Part shown: positions 1-4,819 of the stretch, in pieces
Numbering within the stretch: position 1 is the stretch's first letter
Layout of the letters: the number at the start of each line of letters is the position of its first letter
NCBI GenBank assembly: GCA_023247345.1
Contig: JAHFGR010000075.1
Span: 1-6,364, forward strand
Length of the DNA: 6,364 nt
Origin: Microcaldota archaeon
GTDB taxonomy: Archaea; Micrarchaeota; Micrarchaeia; Anstonellales; Bilamarchaeaceae
Reading direction: 5' to 3'
Translations under genes and position numbers: made by a program
The notes under the pieces: model-generated
Told to the model about the DNA's origin: nothing
Databases searched by the model: none
The model's input: the letters and a program-made list of their open reading frames with translations, nothing else

Positions 1-84
1 TTGGCTCAGCTTCTTGTTTTAATCATATACAAGTTCTCGATGAATCTCTATTTCACCAAGATCATAAATACCTCTTTTACTTCA

Positions 85-108
85 TTGCCAATAAGTTGTT
101 ATTGGCGA
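85..108. repeat. Perfect hairpin upstream of the eL41 promoter
   Basis: GCCAATAA (87-94) and TTATTGGC (99-106) form a perfect 8-bp stem with a GTTG loop. It can be extended by a T-G wobble (86/107) and a T-A pair (85/108). No T-run follows on either strand, so it does not look like a terminator. It lies about 30 bp upstream of the TATA-like box of eL41, where an operator or the end of an upstream transcript is possible. Confidence 0.5.
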
Positions 109-134
109 GATTTGAAAATACTTTCGCAATAGAT

Positions 135-144
135 AAATATAAAA
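135..144 (+). promoter_or_regulatory. TATA-like box for eL41
   Basis: AAATATAAAA at 135-144 resembles an archaeal box A. Placing transcription start about 26 bp downstream of its centre gives a start near 166 and a leader of about 32 nt before the ATG at 198. A second AT-rich match (149-157) is also possible. This rests on sequence only. Confidence 0.45.
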
Positions 145-197
145 AACCAATATAACACAATCGAATAATAAATTCTACTTAGTATGAGGTATTACTT

Positions 198-311
198 ATG
201 GGTTCAAAGCCAAGAAAATGGAAAAAGAAAAATAGAATGCGCTGGAAATGGGTAAAAAAGAAAAGAAAGCGCATGAAGCGAAGGCAGAAACGCCGCGTAG
301 GAGAGCTCTAG
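198..311 (+). CDS. rpl41e: Ribosomal protein eL41 (L41e)
   Basis: This 37-residue gene encodes a protein that is almost entirely Lys, Arg and Trp. It begins MGSKPRKWKKK, and from Met14 the core reads MRWKWVKKKRKRMKR, closely matching the MRxKWxKKRxRRLKRKRRK pattern of eukaryotic and archaeal eL41. That protein is a single basic helix at the interface of the ribosomal subunits. The ATG at 198 is preferred over the one at 237 because GAGGT (186-190) sits 7 nt upstream of it. The same ttactt spacer precedes the uL1 start. The protein is longer than the 25-residue human eL41 by a 13-residue basic N-terminal extension. It is monocistronic with its own TATA-like box and converges with the following minus-strand gene. 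Its very low complexity makes it easy to miss, but the RWKW core together with a good SD makes a chance ORF unlikely. Confidence 0.82.
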   Translation: MGSKPRKWKKKNRMRWKWVKKKRKRMKRRQKRRVGEL

Positions 312-366
312 ATATATAAAACCGACTAAGTTTCTCGATTGTTGTGCAATTAGTATCTTGTCGCGA

Positions 367-451
367 TTTTTTGTATAGGTCCAAAGCTTGTACTGATTTT
401 GTTTTCTGGGTGTTATCTAGTTTGGTTTTTTATAAGCTGAGCCAAATAACA
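367..451. terminator. Candidate termination region between convergent genes
   Basis: Downstream of eL41 are two six-T runs (367-372 and 426-431), the usual archaeal oligo-T termination signal for plus-strand transcripts. The second run sits in the loop of a hairpin: TGTTAT (411-416) pairs with ATAACA (446-451), and TTGG (422-425) pairs with CCAA (442-445), leaving a small bulge. A competing stem, TAAGCT (433-438) with AGCTTA (457-462), could form on transcripts coming from the minus-strand gene. I see no gene between 312 and 468. Confidence 0.4.
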
Positions 452-468
452 AATTTAGCTTAGGATAT

Positions 469-1455
469 TCAGAAACTTATTGATCCGTAGCTTGGTTCTT
501 TCCTTTCAAAAATTAATTTCCCTTTTTTGTATATTTTTCCGCCAGTCATACGATCGTACATAATCTGGGCAAAAATTCTTCCATTTAAATGAATTTCTCC
601 ACCATGCATTTCTAACGCAATAAAATAACCATGATTGCGCTCGCCTGCGTTTTTATGAACTATAATCTTGCCGCCTTCCATCTCTGAACCAACAGAACCG
701 TTTATATTTCCGAATATTTCTAGTGTACCGCCTTTCATACCATCGCCAGCACTGGTTTCTACATTTCCCCTTACAATAACTCTTCCATTTTTCATATGAA
801 CTCCGGGCATCATACTACTATTGCCTTTTATCTCTATTAAACAACCTTCATTGTTTGCGCCAGCACAAAATACAACGTTTCCATTGATAGTTATCTTGCC
901 TGCTCGCGCGTATCTACCAACATAATCATCAGCATTTCCATTAACTAATATCTCGCCAGATTGAGCGCAACCGACATACTCACCAACATTGCCTTCAATG
1001 GTTATTCTCTTCTTATTGCGATAACAAAGATAATTTGGCGCTTCAGTAAGATGCCTTGTTTCAATAGTATAGCTTTCTTCTTTACCATTATTGATTACTG
1101 CGCTTAGAAAAACACCTGCGCCATTGGCAAAATCTTCCTTTTGCTGAAATTCTGCGATTGCAATACAAAGCTTTTCCACGTCTTTGGCAGAGTATTCTAA
1201 ACCTCTTATAAGTTTTACAGCCATTGGATATATATAGTCTATAATTCCGCCTAAACCACCGCTTTTTCTTTTCCAAAATTTATCGCTCATCCATGTTTCA
1301 AATGCTTGTTTTAATTTCTGGAAGCCTTCGCTTTCTTGAATATCTGATTTACGAACTTCTTGAATTTTTTCGCGTTTATATCGTCCAAAAGGATTTTTAG
1401 AGCTAACAGAAAGAATTCGATCAGACATTCTTAATCTCTGTGCGTTCGATAACAT
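469..1455 (-). CDS. GXGXG beta-helix protein with novel N-terminal domain (G2)
   Basis: The protein has 328 residues. Residues 23-35 carry the motif FGRYKREKIQEVR shared with the three neighbouring genes. Residues of roughly 45-140 look helical and are conserved with the G1 paralogue (SAKDVEKLC near 89, FQQKE, then TIETRH and YRN near 145). From about 149 to 305 come eight or nine coils of about 19 residues with the pattern G-x-h-x-h-x-G-N-x4-h-G-x2-M-x-G (for example GRVIVRGNVETSAGDGMKG), ending in GGKIYKKGKLIF. This is the GXGXG right-handed beta-helix seen in glutamate synthase alpha C-terminal domains and FwdC, where it is structural. No cofactor or catalytic residues are evident, and no signal peptide is clear. 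It lies just downstream of P2 and is probably co-transcribed with it. The ATG at 1455 is preferred because GTGAT (1464-1460) lies 4 nt upstream; a GTG start at 1464 directly abutting the P2 stop is the alternative. The function is unknown. Confidence 0.8.
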   Translation of the reverse strand: MLSNAQRLRMSDRILSVSSKNPFGRYKREKIQEVRKSDIQESEGFQKLKQAFETWMSDKFWKRKSGGLGGIIDYIYPMAVKLIRGLEYSAKDVEKLCIAIAEFQQKEDFANGAGVFLSAVINNGKEESYTIETRHLTEAPNYLCYRNKKRITIEGNVGEYVGCAQSGEILVNGNADDYVGRYARAGKITINGNVVFCAGANNEGCLIEIKGNSSMMPGVHMKNGRVIVRGNVETSAGDGMKGGTLEIFGNINGSVGSEMEGGKIIVHKNAGERNHGYFIALEMHGGEIHLNGRIFAQIMYDRMTGGKIYKKGKLIFERKEPSYGSISF

Positions 1456-1464
1456 AAAAATCAC

Positions 1465-2304
1465 TTAGAATAATACTACACCGGGAGTAGGAGAAAGCTG
1501 CCCGACAGCATAGACATATCTTCTCCAGTCATTACCCCAGTTGGCTGCATCACGATGCAAAAGACCAACGTAAGTGCCCTTAGTTCTCCATAGGTGTCTG
1601 GCTTCTTTTGATTCTTTTACTTGTTTACCTCTTGGAATTCTGAATTCTTCATCGGGTTTATACCACCCACTTTTTTTAGGAAAGTGTTCGATTTGATGAA
1701 CACTCCGTTCATCGACTGACACTATTTCAAATTTATTATTTCCTAGATCTAGAATTTCAAAATCGGGATAATTCATTATTAATGCACGGTTTCTTTTTCC
1801 TTGAAATTGTTGTGGAACTTTGAAAGATGCAGAATAAATAACCCAATCATGTTTCCAACTAAATACGACTTCAGTTTCAAATGGCTTATCTGGCGCTTCG
1901 TAGATAGCTAGCGTTCCTGTACGTGCTACGTAAATTTGTTTTAGATCTTCTAAATCTGTTGTTTCTGTTAAAATTCGATCATGAACAAAATTTGGAACCA
2001 GTATTCTCCCTTCTTGTCTAGCTAAATGCAACACTTCAAAAACAGTTAAATCCTTATAAACTTCTACTACTGTCTTTACTTTTTCTGGATCGATTGACAT
2101 TAACATATCTCTTCGATGTCGTAATTCTTCGATTAGAGTTTTTGTTTTGGTAATTGGGTTTCTTACTTCATGACTTGACTCTGGTTTATATCGACCGAAG
2201 CGGCTAGCTGCTGCCATAGGCTGTAGGCTATAAGCTTTAAGATTTAGGGCGGAGGGTTTAGGTCCTACTAATTCTACCCTACTGTTTATTGCTAGCGTCT
2301 TCAT
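1465..2304 (-). CDS. Uncharacterised conserved protein, paralogue of P1 (P2)
   Basis: The protein has 279 residues and belongs to no family I can name. Residues 36-48 carry the shared motif FGRYKPESSHEVR. It then aligns with P1 almost end to end. Shared blocks include ILVPNFVHDRIL (101-112), RTGTLAIYEAPDKPF (128-142), VVFSW (146-150), SFKVPQQFQGK (160-170), PDFE (180-183), FPKKSGWY (208-215), IPRGK (223-227) and EARHLWR (234-240). The middle looks mixed alpha/beta and has no recognisable active site, zinc-binding cluster or membrane segment. The C-terminal 35 residues differ from those of P1. The ATG at 2304 has no SD, but a TATA-like box centred near 2334 would place transcription start close to 2308, giving an almost leaderless mRNA. 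It is the first gene of a pair with G2, which begins 9 nt after the stop codon of this gene. Confidence 0.78.
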   Translation of the reverse strand: MKTLAINSRVELVGPKPSALNLKAYSLQPMAAASRFGRYKPESSHEVRNPITKTKTLIEELRHRRDMLMSIDPEKVKTVVEVYKDLTVFEVLHLARQEGRILVPNFVHDRILTETTDLEDLKQIYVARTGTLAIYEAPDKPFETEVVFSWKHDWVIYSASFKVPQQFQGKRNRALIMNYPDFEILDLGNNKFEIVSVDERSVHQIEHFPKKSGWYKPDEEFRIPRGKQVKESKEARHLWRTKGTYVGLLHRDAANWGNDWRRYVYAVGQLSPTPGVVLF

Positions 2305-2319
2305 GTTATAAAATTAGAA

Positions 2320-2347
2320 AAGAAGTGTTTTAATATATTCGCTTCTT
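2320..2347 (-). promoter_or_regulatory. P2 promoter with inverted repeat around the TATA box
   Basis: On the minus strand a TATA-like AATATATT occupies 2338-2331, about 30 bp from the P2 ATG, as expected for a leaderless or nearly leaderless archaeal transcript. It is enclosed by a 6-bp inverted repeat, AAGAAG (2320-2325) and CTTCTT (2342-2347) on the plus strand, with 16 bp between the arms. A dimeric regulator bound there would cover the TATA box. The promoter is reasonable; the operator idea is speculative. Confidence 0.45.
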
Positions 2348-2385
2348 AGATGATTACCAGTCCCCTCAGCCCCTCCACACTTCCA

Positions 2386-2454
2386 CAACAGTGTCTAGCT
2401 CATAAGTAAGAGAAAATGCCCAGGAGCTAAACACTGTTGCAAGGCTAAAGCTCC
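2386..2454. repeat. 16-bp hairpin with a mutually exclusive alternative stem
   Basis: Left arm 2386-2401 (CAACAGTGTCTAGCTC) pairs with right arm 2424-2439 (GAGCTAAACACTGTTG): 16 positions with one mismatch and a 22-nt loop. GGAGCT at 2423-2428, which overlaps the right arm, also pairs perfectly with AGCTCC at 2449-2454, so the two stems compete. On the minus strand this lies just upstream of the P2 promoter, or within the leader if transcription reads through from P1. The layout resembles an attenuator or a structured RNA, but no ligand-binding core is recognisable. Confidence 0.6.
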
Positions 2455-2514
2455 ATATATTTTAATTGTAGTTTTAGGCGAAGGTAGTATTGATATTCTA
2501 AAAAGAGAAATTTT

Positions 2515-2712
2515 GGTTCGCTTCGGTAATCTTTATTGTTTCGGCGAACCTTGGAAGTGTGCGCACGCTTGGCACGCGATTGTCGCACGGCGACAATGCG
2601 CATTTTGTTCGATACGTCGAACAAACATGCTGATTCATATCATTGGAGCTTTGACGCGTTTGCAAAAAAGCCGCGTCAAAATTTGTCACGATTTTTCTGC
2701 CCTCGTGACAAA
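2515..2712. repeat. Tandem array of six distinct inverted repeats (hairpins)
   Basis: Successive inverted repeats are: GGTTCGC 2515-2521 with GCGAACC 2544-2550; a 16-nt near-palindrome at 2555-2570 centred on GTGCGCAC; ATTGTCGC 2579-2586 with GCGACAAT 2590-2597 (ACG loop); TTTGTTCGA 2604-2612 with TCGAACAAA 2617-2625 (TACG tetraloop); TTTGACGCG 2650-2658 with CGCGTCAAA 2672-2680 (13-nt loop); and TTTGTCACG 2682-2690 with CGTGACAAA 2704-2712 (13-nt loop). All stems except the palindrome are perfect over 7-9 bp. The last two units are 31 nt each and one base apart. Several stems share a TTTG...CAAA base but differ above it, always in a pair-preserving way. Confidence 0.75.
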
Positions 2713-2750
2713 GCTTCAGTTCATCCGATTTTATTTAATAAGTTGATTAA

Positions 2751-2760
2751 TTTTTAAAAA
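2751..2760 (-). terminator. Oligo-T stop after P1
   Basis: TTTTTAAAAA is a perfect palindrome immediately after the TAG stop of P1, so the minus-strand transcript meets five T residues at once, followed by more AT-rich sequence. In archaea a short T-run can be enough to end transcription. This would separate the G1-P1 pair from P2-G2, in agreement with a separate P2 promoter. Confidence 0.35.
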
Positions 2761-3642
2761 CTATCCTTCTTTAGATGCGGCCTCTCCGAGGCCAATGAAC
2801 GCCACCCCGAAGCCGAAAGAAGGCCAGTTGTAGAGACCGACGTACTTCTTATCGTAGAAGTCGAAGCCACGGACAATGGGGCCCAAATAAGCACTATCAA
2901 GTCGGCATAAATATCTTGCTTTATCTGATTTTGATACTGGTTCTCCTTGTGGGATTTTTGTTTCTGGATCTTTATTGTACCATCCCACTAACTTTTTTGG
3001 AAAGTTTTCTATTAACTTGATTCTTGCTCCTTTGATTGGTTTTAATTCATATTGCCGTGACCTTCGGTCATGATTTTTTGAAATCCGGGGAATTTCAAAA
3101 TTATTTTTTCCTACTTCAACTAATTCAAAATCTGGATGTTCTATTACTAATGCACAATTTGTTTTTCCTCTGAATTGTTTTGGGACTTTGAATGAAATGG
3201 AATAGTTTATTGCAGTACGAATATCTTCCCAACTAAAAACAACCTGCTCACCGAATGGCTTATCTGGTTTTTCATAAATAACTAAGGTTCCTGTCCATAC
3301 TGGGTAATTCTGGCTAAGAGATTCTTTGTCAGTAGTTTTCATTAAAATTCTATCATGAATATCGTTTGGCACGATTAGCTTTCCTCCTCTTTGTACTAGT
3401 GCTAGCGCTTGAAATAAATTTAGGCCTTTGTGAAATTCAATTACTTCTAAGGCTTTCTCAGGTGCTAAACTTCTAAGCATTTCTCTTGTTCTTTTTACTT
3501 GCTCTACGTATGTTTGACCTTGAATGTCTGGTTGTCTTACCTCATGCCTTCTTTCTCTCTTGAATCTTCCAAAGACATCACTTGCTTTAACAATACCACG
3601 CGTAACTGGTTTTATTCTTCGTTCAACTTGCGTATTAATCAT
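2761..3642 (-). CDS. Uncharacterised conserved protein, paralogue of P2 (P1)
   Basis: The protein has 293 residues in the same unnamed family as P2. The shared motif FGRFKRERRHEVR is at 24-36. Conserved blocks include KLIVPNDIHDRIL (88-100), WTGTLVIYEKPDKPF (116-130), VVFSW (134-138), SFKVPKQFRGK (150-160), HPDFELVEVGKNNFEI (169-184), ENFPKK (212-217), GWY (220-222) and KARYLCR (241-247). It has about 12 extra residues near 187-208 relative to P2, and a different C-terminus ending in a GFGVAFIG segment. The ATG overlaps the G1 stop codon by 4 bp (ATGA) and follows GTGAT (3652-3648) by 5 nt, so translation is probably coupled to G1. The last 120 bp are about 54% GC, against about 37% just upstream. 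No catalytic motif, signal peptide or clear membrane helix is seen. The function is unknown. Confidence 0.8.
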   Translation of the reverse strand: MINTQVERRIKPVTRGIVKASDVFGRFKRERRHEVRQPDIQGQTYVEQVKRTREMLRSLAPEKALEVIEFHKGLNLFQALALVQRGGKLIVPNDIHDRILMKTTDKESLSQNYPVWTGTLVIYEKPDKPFGEQVVFSWEDIRTAINYSISFKVPKQFRGKTNCALVIEHPDFELVEVGKNNFEIPRISKNHDRRSRQYELKPIKGARIKLIENFPKKLVGWYNKDPETKIPQGEPVSKSDKARYLCRLDSAYLGPIVRGFDFYDKKYVGLYNWPSFGFGVAFIGLGEAASKEG

Positions 3643-4667
3643 TTAACATCACTTTCTTTAGGAAAAATTAATCTTCCCTTATGATATATCCTGCCGAAGA
3701 TTTTCATAGAACGGCTATCGTCGATGTAAATTTCATCTCCTTCTACGCGTATCTCGCCGCCATGCATGTTATAACCTACCGAAGCAGAGAAACTCCTACC
3801 TCCGTTTCCTACTATTGAAATAAAGCCCCCGTTCATTTCCAATCCAACTACAGCTTCAGCATTACCTTTTACAATTATTATGCCGTTTTCCATACTGAGA
3901 CCAATAGAATCAGTCACATTTTGGTGTATTTTTATAATGCCGCCTTGCATATAACTTCCGACATTCGCATGCGCATTGCCAAAAACAAGAATGGTTCCGC
4001 CTTTCATGTGGCTTCCGATATTGCCAGAAGAATCATGAATTCCTCTTCCGACATTACCGTGTATTATAATAGAACCACCACTCATTTCAGGCCCTAGAAA
4101 AAACCTTACAGAACCATCTACTATTATTCTGCCCCCAGACATACTAGACCCAACACTCATCACTATGCCATTAATTTTTATAGCTCCTGAAACTGCATAA
4201 TCTCCAACACTACTTAAACTTATTCCACCATCATTCTTTATGGTTAGATTCTTCGTATTCCTATACCCAAGATCTCGAATTTGTTTAGAAAAATGTTTTG
4301 TAGATATAGTGAAATCGCTATCGCTACTAGAATTAATCATGGCACTTATAAAAAGACCTGAACGAAACCATGATTCCTCTTCTTGATGATCTATAAGTAG
4401 GACACAGAAGCGTTCTACGTCTCTGGGCGATATTCTAATTCCTTGTAAGGCAGAGACAGCTGCATCATAGTCTATGCTGCTAGCATTATAGTCATTTATT
4501 TCTTTCTTCCATTTTAACCATACGTCCCGTATTTGCGTGAATGTTCCTGTTACTTCTTGGCCTCTAACTGCATGAGGAGTTTCTTTTTTATACCTGTCAA
4601 AAGCCATAGAAGTTCGTGGAATGATTAATTTTGAATGAGCGCTAGTATTGAGTTGCGCAACTGTCAT
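3639..4667 (-). CDS. GXGXG beta-helix protein with novel N-terminal domain (G1)
   Basis: The protein has 342 residues and is a paralogue of G2. The shared motif reads FDRYKKETPHAVR at residues 23-35. The N-terminal region conserved with G2 includes SPRDVERFC (80-88), DHQEEE, FISAMIN, TISTKH and YRN (135-137). About nine GXGXG coils follow from about 141 to 320, for example GGRIIVDGSVRFFLGPEMSG, with longer turns near 210 and 292, ending in GRIYHKGRLIF. The beta-helix is the type found in glutamate synthase and FwdC, but no other subunit of those enzymes is nearby. The ATG at 4667 is chosen because the best TATA-like box (4707-4699) predicts transcription start near 4677. With this start the motif lies at residue 23, as in G2. 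An ATG at 4685 would add six residues. It is the first gene of the G1-P1 unit and is divergent from uL1. The function is unknown; a scaffold or subunit role is only an inference. Confidence 0.8.
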   Translation of the reverse strand: MTVAQLNTSAHSKLIIPRTSMAFDRYKKETPHAVRGQEVTGTFTQIRDVWLKWKKEINDYNASSIDYDAAVSALQGIRISPRDVERFCVLLIDHQEEESWFRSGLFISAMINSSSDSDFTISTKHFSKQIRDLGYRNTKNLTIKNDGGISLSSVGDYAVSGAIKINGIVMSVGSSMSGGRIIVDGSVRFFLGPEMSGGSIIIHGNVGRGIHDSSGNIGSHMKGGTILVFGNAHANVGSYMQGGIIKIHQNVTDSIGLSMENGIIIVKGNAEAVVGLEMNGGFISIVGNGGRSFSASVGYNMHGGEIRVEGDEIYIDDSRSMKIFGRIYHKGRLIFPKESDVK

Positions 4668-4698
4668 TAAAACACCAATAAACATTTTATACCAAAAT

Positions 4699-4707
4699 AT
4701 TTATAAA
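4699..4707 (-). promoter_or_regulatory. TATA-like box for the G1-P1 operon
   Basis: On the minus strand TTTATAAAT (4707-4699) is close to the archaeal box A consensus. Start of transcription is expected near 4677, about 10 nt before the ATG at 4667 and downstream of the ATG at 4685. The region between G1 and uL1 (4668-4819) is a divergent promoter region. A weaker AT-rich block at 4737-4725 could serve the longer G1 form. Confidence 0.45.
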
Positions 4708-4726
4708 CGAAGGTATGGATTCGCAA

Positions 4727-4736
4727 TATTTAAAAA
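4727..4736 (+). promoter_or_regulatory. TATA-like box for the uL1 operon
   Basis: TATTTAAAAA at 4727-4736 on the plus strand predicts transcription start near 4757 and a leader of about 63 nt. AATATTTATAAA at 4696-4707 is an alternative that would lengthen the leader by about 30 nt and would overlap the G1 promoter, so the two directions may compete for transcription factor binding. Confidence 0.45.
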
Positions 4737-4770
4737 CCCGTCATAACAAAGCTATTTTACTCGTTTTACC

Positions 4771-4800
4771 AATCTAACCCAAAACTTGAGACTGGGGATT
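4771..4800 (+). promoter_or_regulatory. Hairpin in the uL1 leader, possible autoregulatory site
   Basis: AATC (4771-4774) can pair with GATT (4797-4800), and CCC (4778-4780) with GGG (4794-4796), leaving a one-sided TAA bulge and a 13-nt loop, six bases before the SD of uL1. uL1 in several archaea and bacteria represses its own operon by binding mRNA that imitates its 23S rRNA site, two short helices around an asymmetric internal loop. This leader could be such a site, but the stem is short and I did not match it to the rRNA. Confidence 0.25.
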
Positions 4801-4805
4801 GAATT

Positions 4806-4812
4806 GGGAGGG
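4806..4812 (+). promoter_or_regulatory. SD that fixes the uL1 start
   Basis: GGGAGGG lies 7 nt before the ATG at 4820. An in-frame TTG at 4799 would place this SD inside the coding sequence and has no SD of its own, so the ATG is the true start. Confidence 0.8.
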
Positions 4813-4819
4813 CTTACTT

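Larger units (their letters stand above)
1..445. repeat. 12-bp inverted repeat flanking the eL41 locus
   Basis: The first 12 bases, TTGGCTCAGCTT, are the exact reverse complement of AAGCTGAGCCAA at 434-445. The arms enclose the whole eL41 transcription unit. The left arm abuts the window edge, so it may extend further outside. The match does not continue inward. Chance is possible, but a 12-base exact match within about 450 bases is uncommon. No transposase lies between the arms. Confidence 0.4.
2305..2760. other. 456-bp gene-free region rich in inverted repeats
   Basis: The stretch between the two minus-strand gene pairs has no convincing gene on either strand. It holds, from right to left along the minus strand, an oligo-T site after P1, a 200-bp array of hairpins, an AT-rich spacer, a large hairpin with an alternative fold, a G-rich tract (on the minus strand G-runs pair with C-runs at 2357-2376) and the P2 promoter. 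Such dense secondary structure suggests a structured non-coding RNA, an insulator or a mobile-element remnant. It matches no RNA family that I recognise. Confidence 0.6.

Noticed and set aside
40..132. 30-codon plus-strand ORF starting at the ATG at 40
   Set aside because: No SD, no recognisable product, and it runs through the 85-108 hairpin up to the promoter region. Probably chance.
196..384. 62-codon minus-strand reading frame
   Set aside because: It is antisense to eL41 and gets its length from the Lys/Arg-rich codons there, giving a Phe/Ser-rich product. No SD or promoter supports it.
1088..1276. 62-codon ORF on the minus strand in another frame
   Set aside because: It is a shadow inside G2, which has clear homology to G1 in its own frame.
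2515..2550. tRNA T-arm (GGTTCG) or integron attC site
   Set aside because: GGTTCGC is present, but no cloverleaf, anticodon stem or acceptor pairing can be built around it. The attC R'/R'' core motifs are not found, and no integrase is present.
2515..2712. CRISPR array
   Set aside because: There are no direct repeats of constant sequence with unique spacers. The units are hairpins with different stems, and no cas gene is near.
2513..2757. Overlapping plus-strand ORFs of 73 and 77 codons, and a minus-strand ORF (2498-2689)
   Set aside because: All lie across the hairpin array. Their Cys/Arg/Ala-rich products come from the stem sequences, both strands are open because the stems are palindromic, and none has a convincing SD.
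469..4667. Glutamate synthase or formylmethanofuran dehydrogenase operon
   Set aside because: Only the GXGXG beta-helix is shared. No amidotransferase, FMN/Fe-S or molybdopterin subunit lies in the window, and the N-terminal region is different.
4799..4819. TTG start giving uL1 seven extra residues
   Set aside because: The strong GGGAGGG lies inside this extension and is spaced correctly for the ATG at 4820. The extension is not part of the family's N-terminus.
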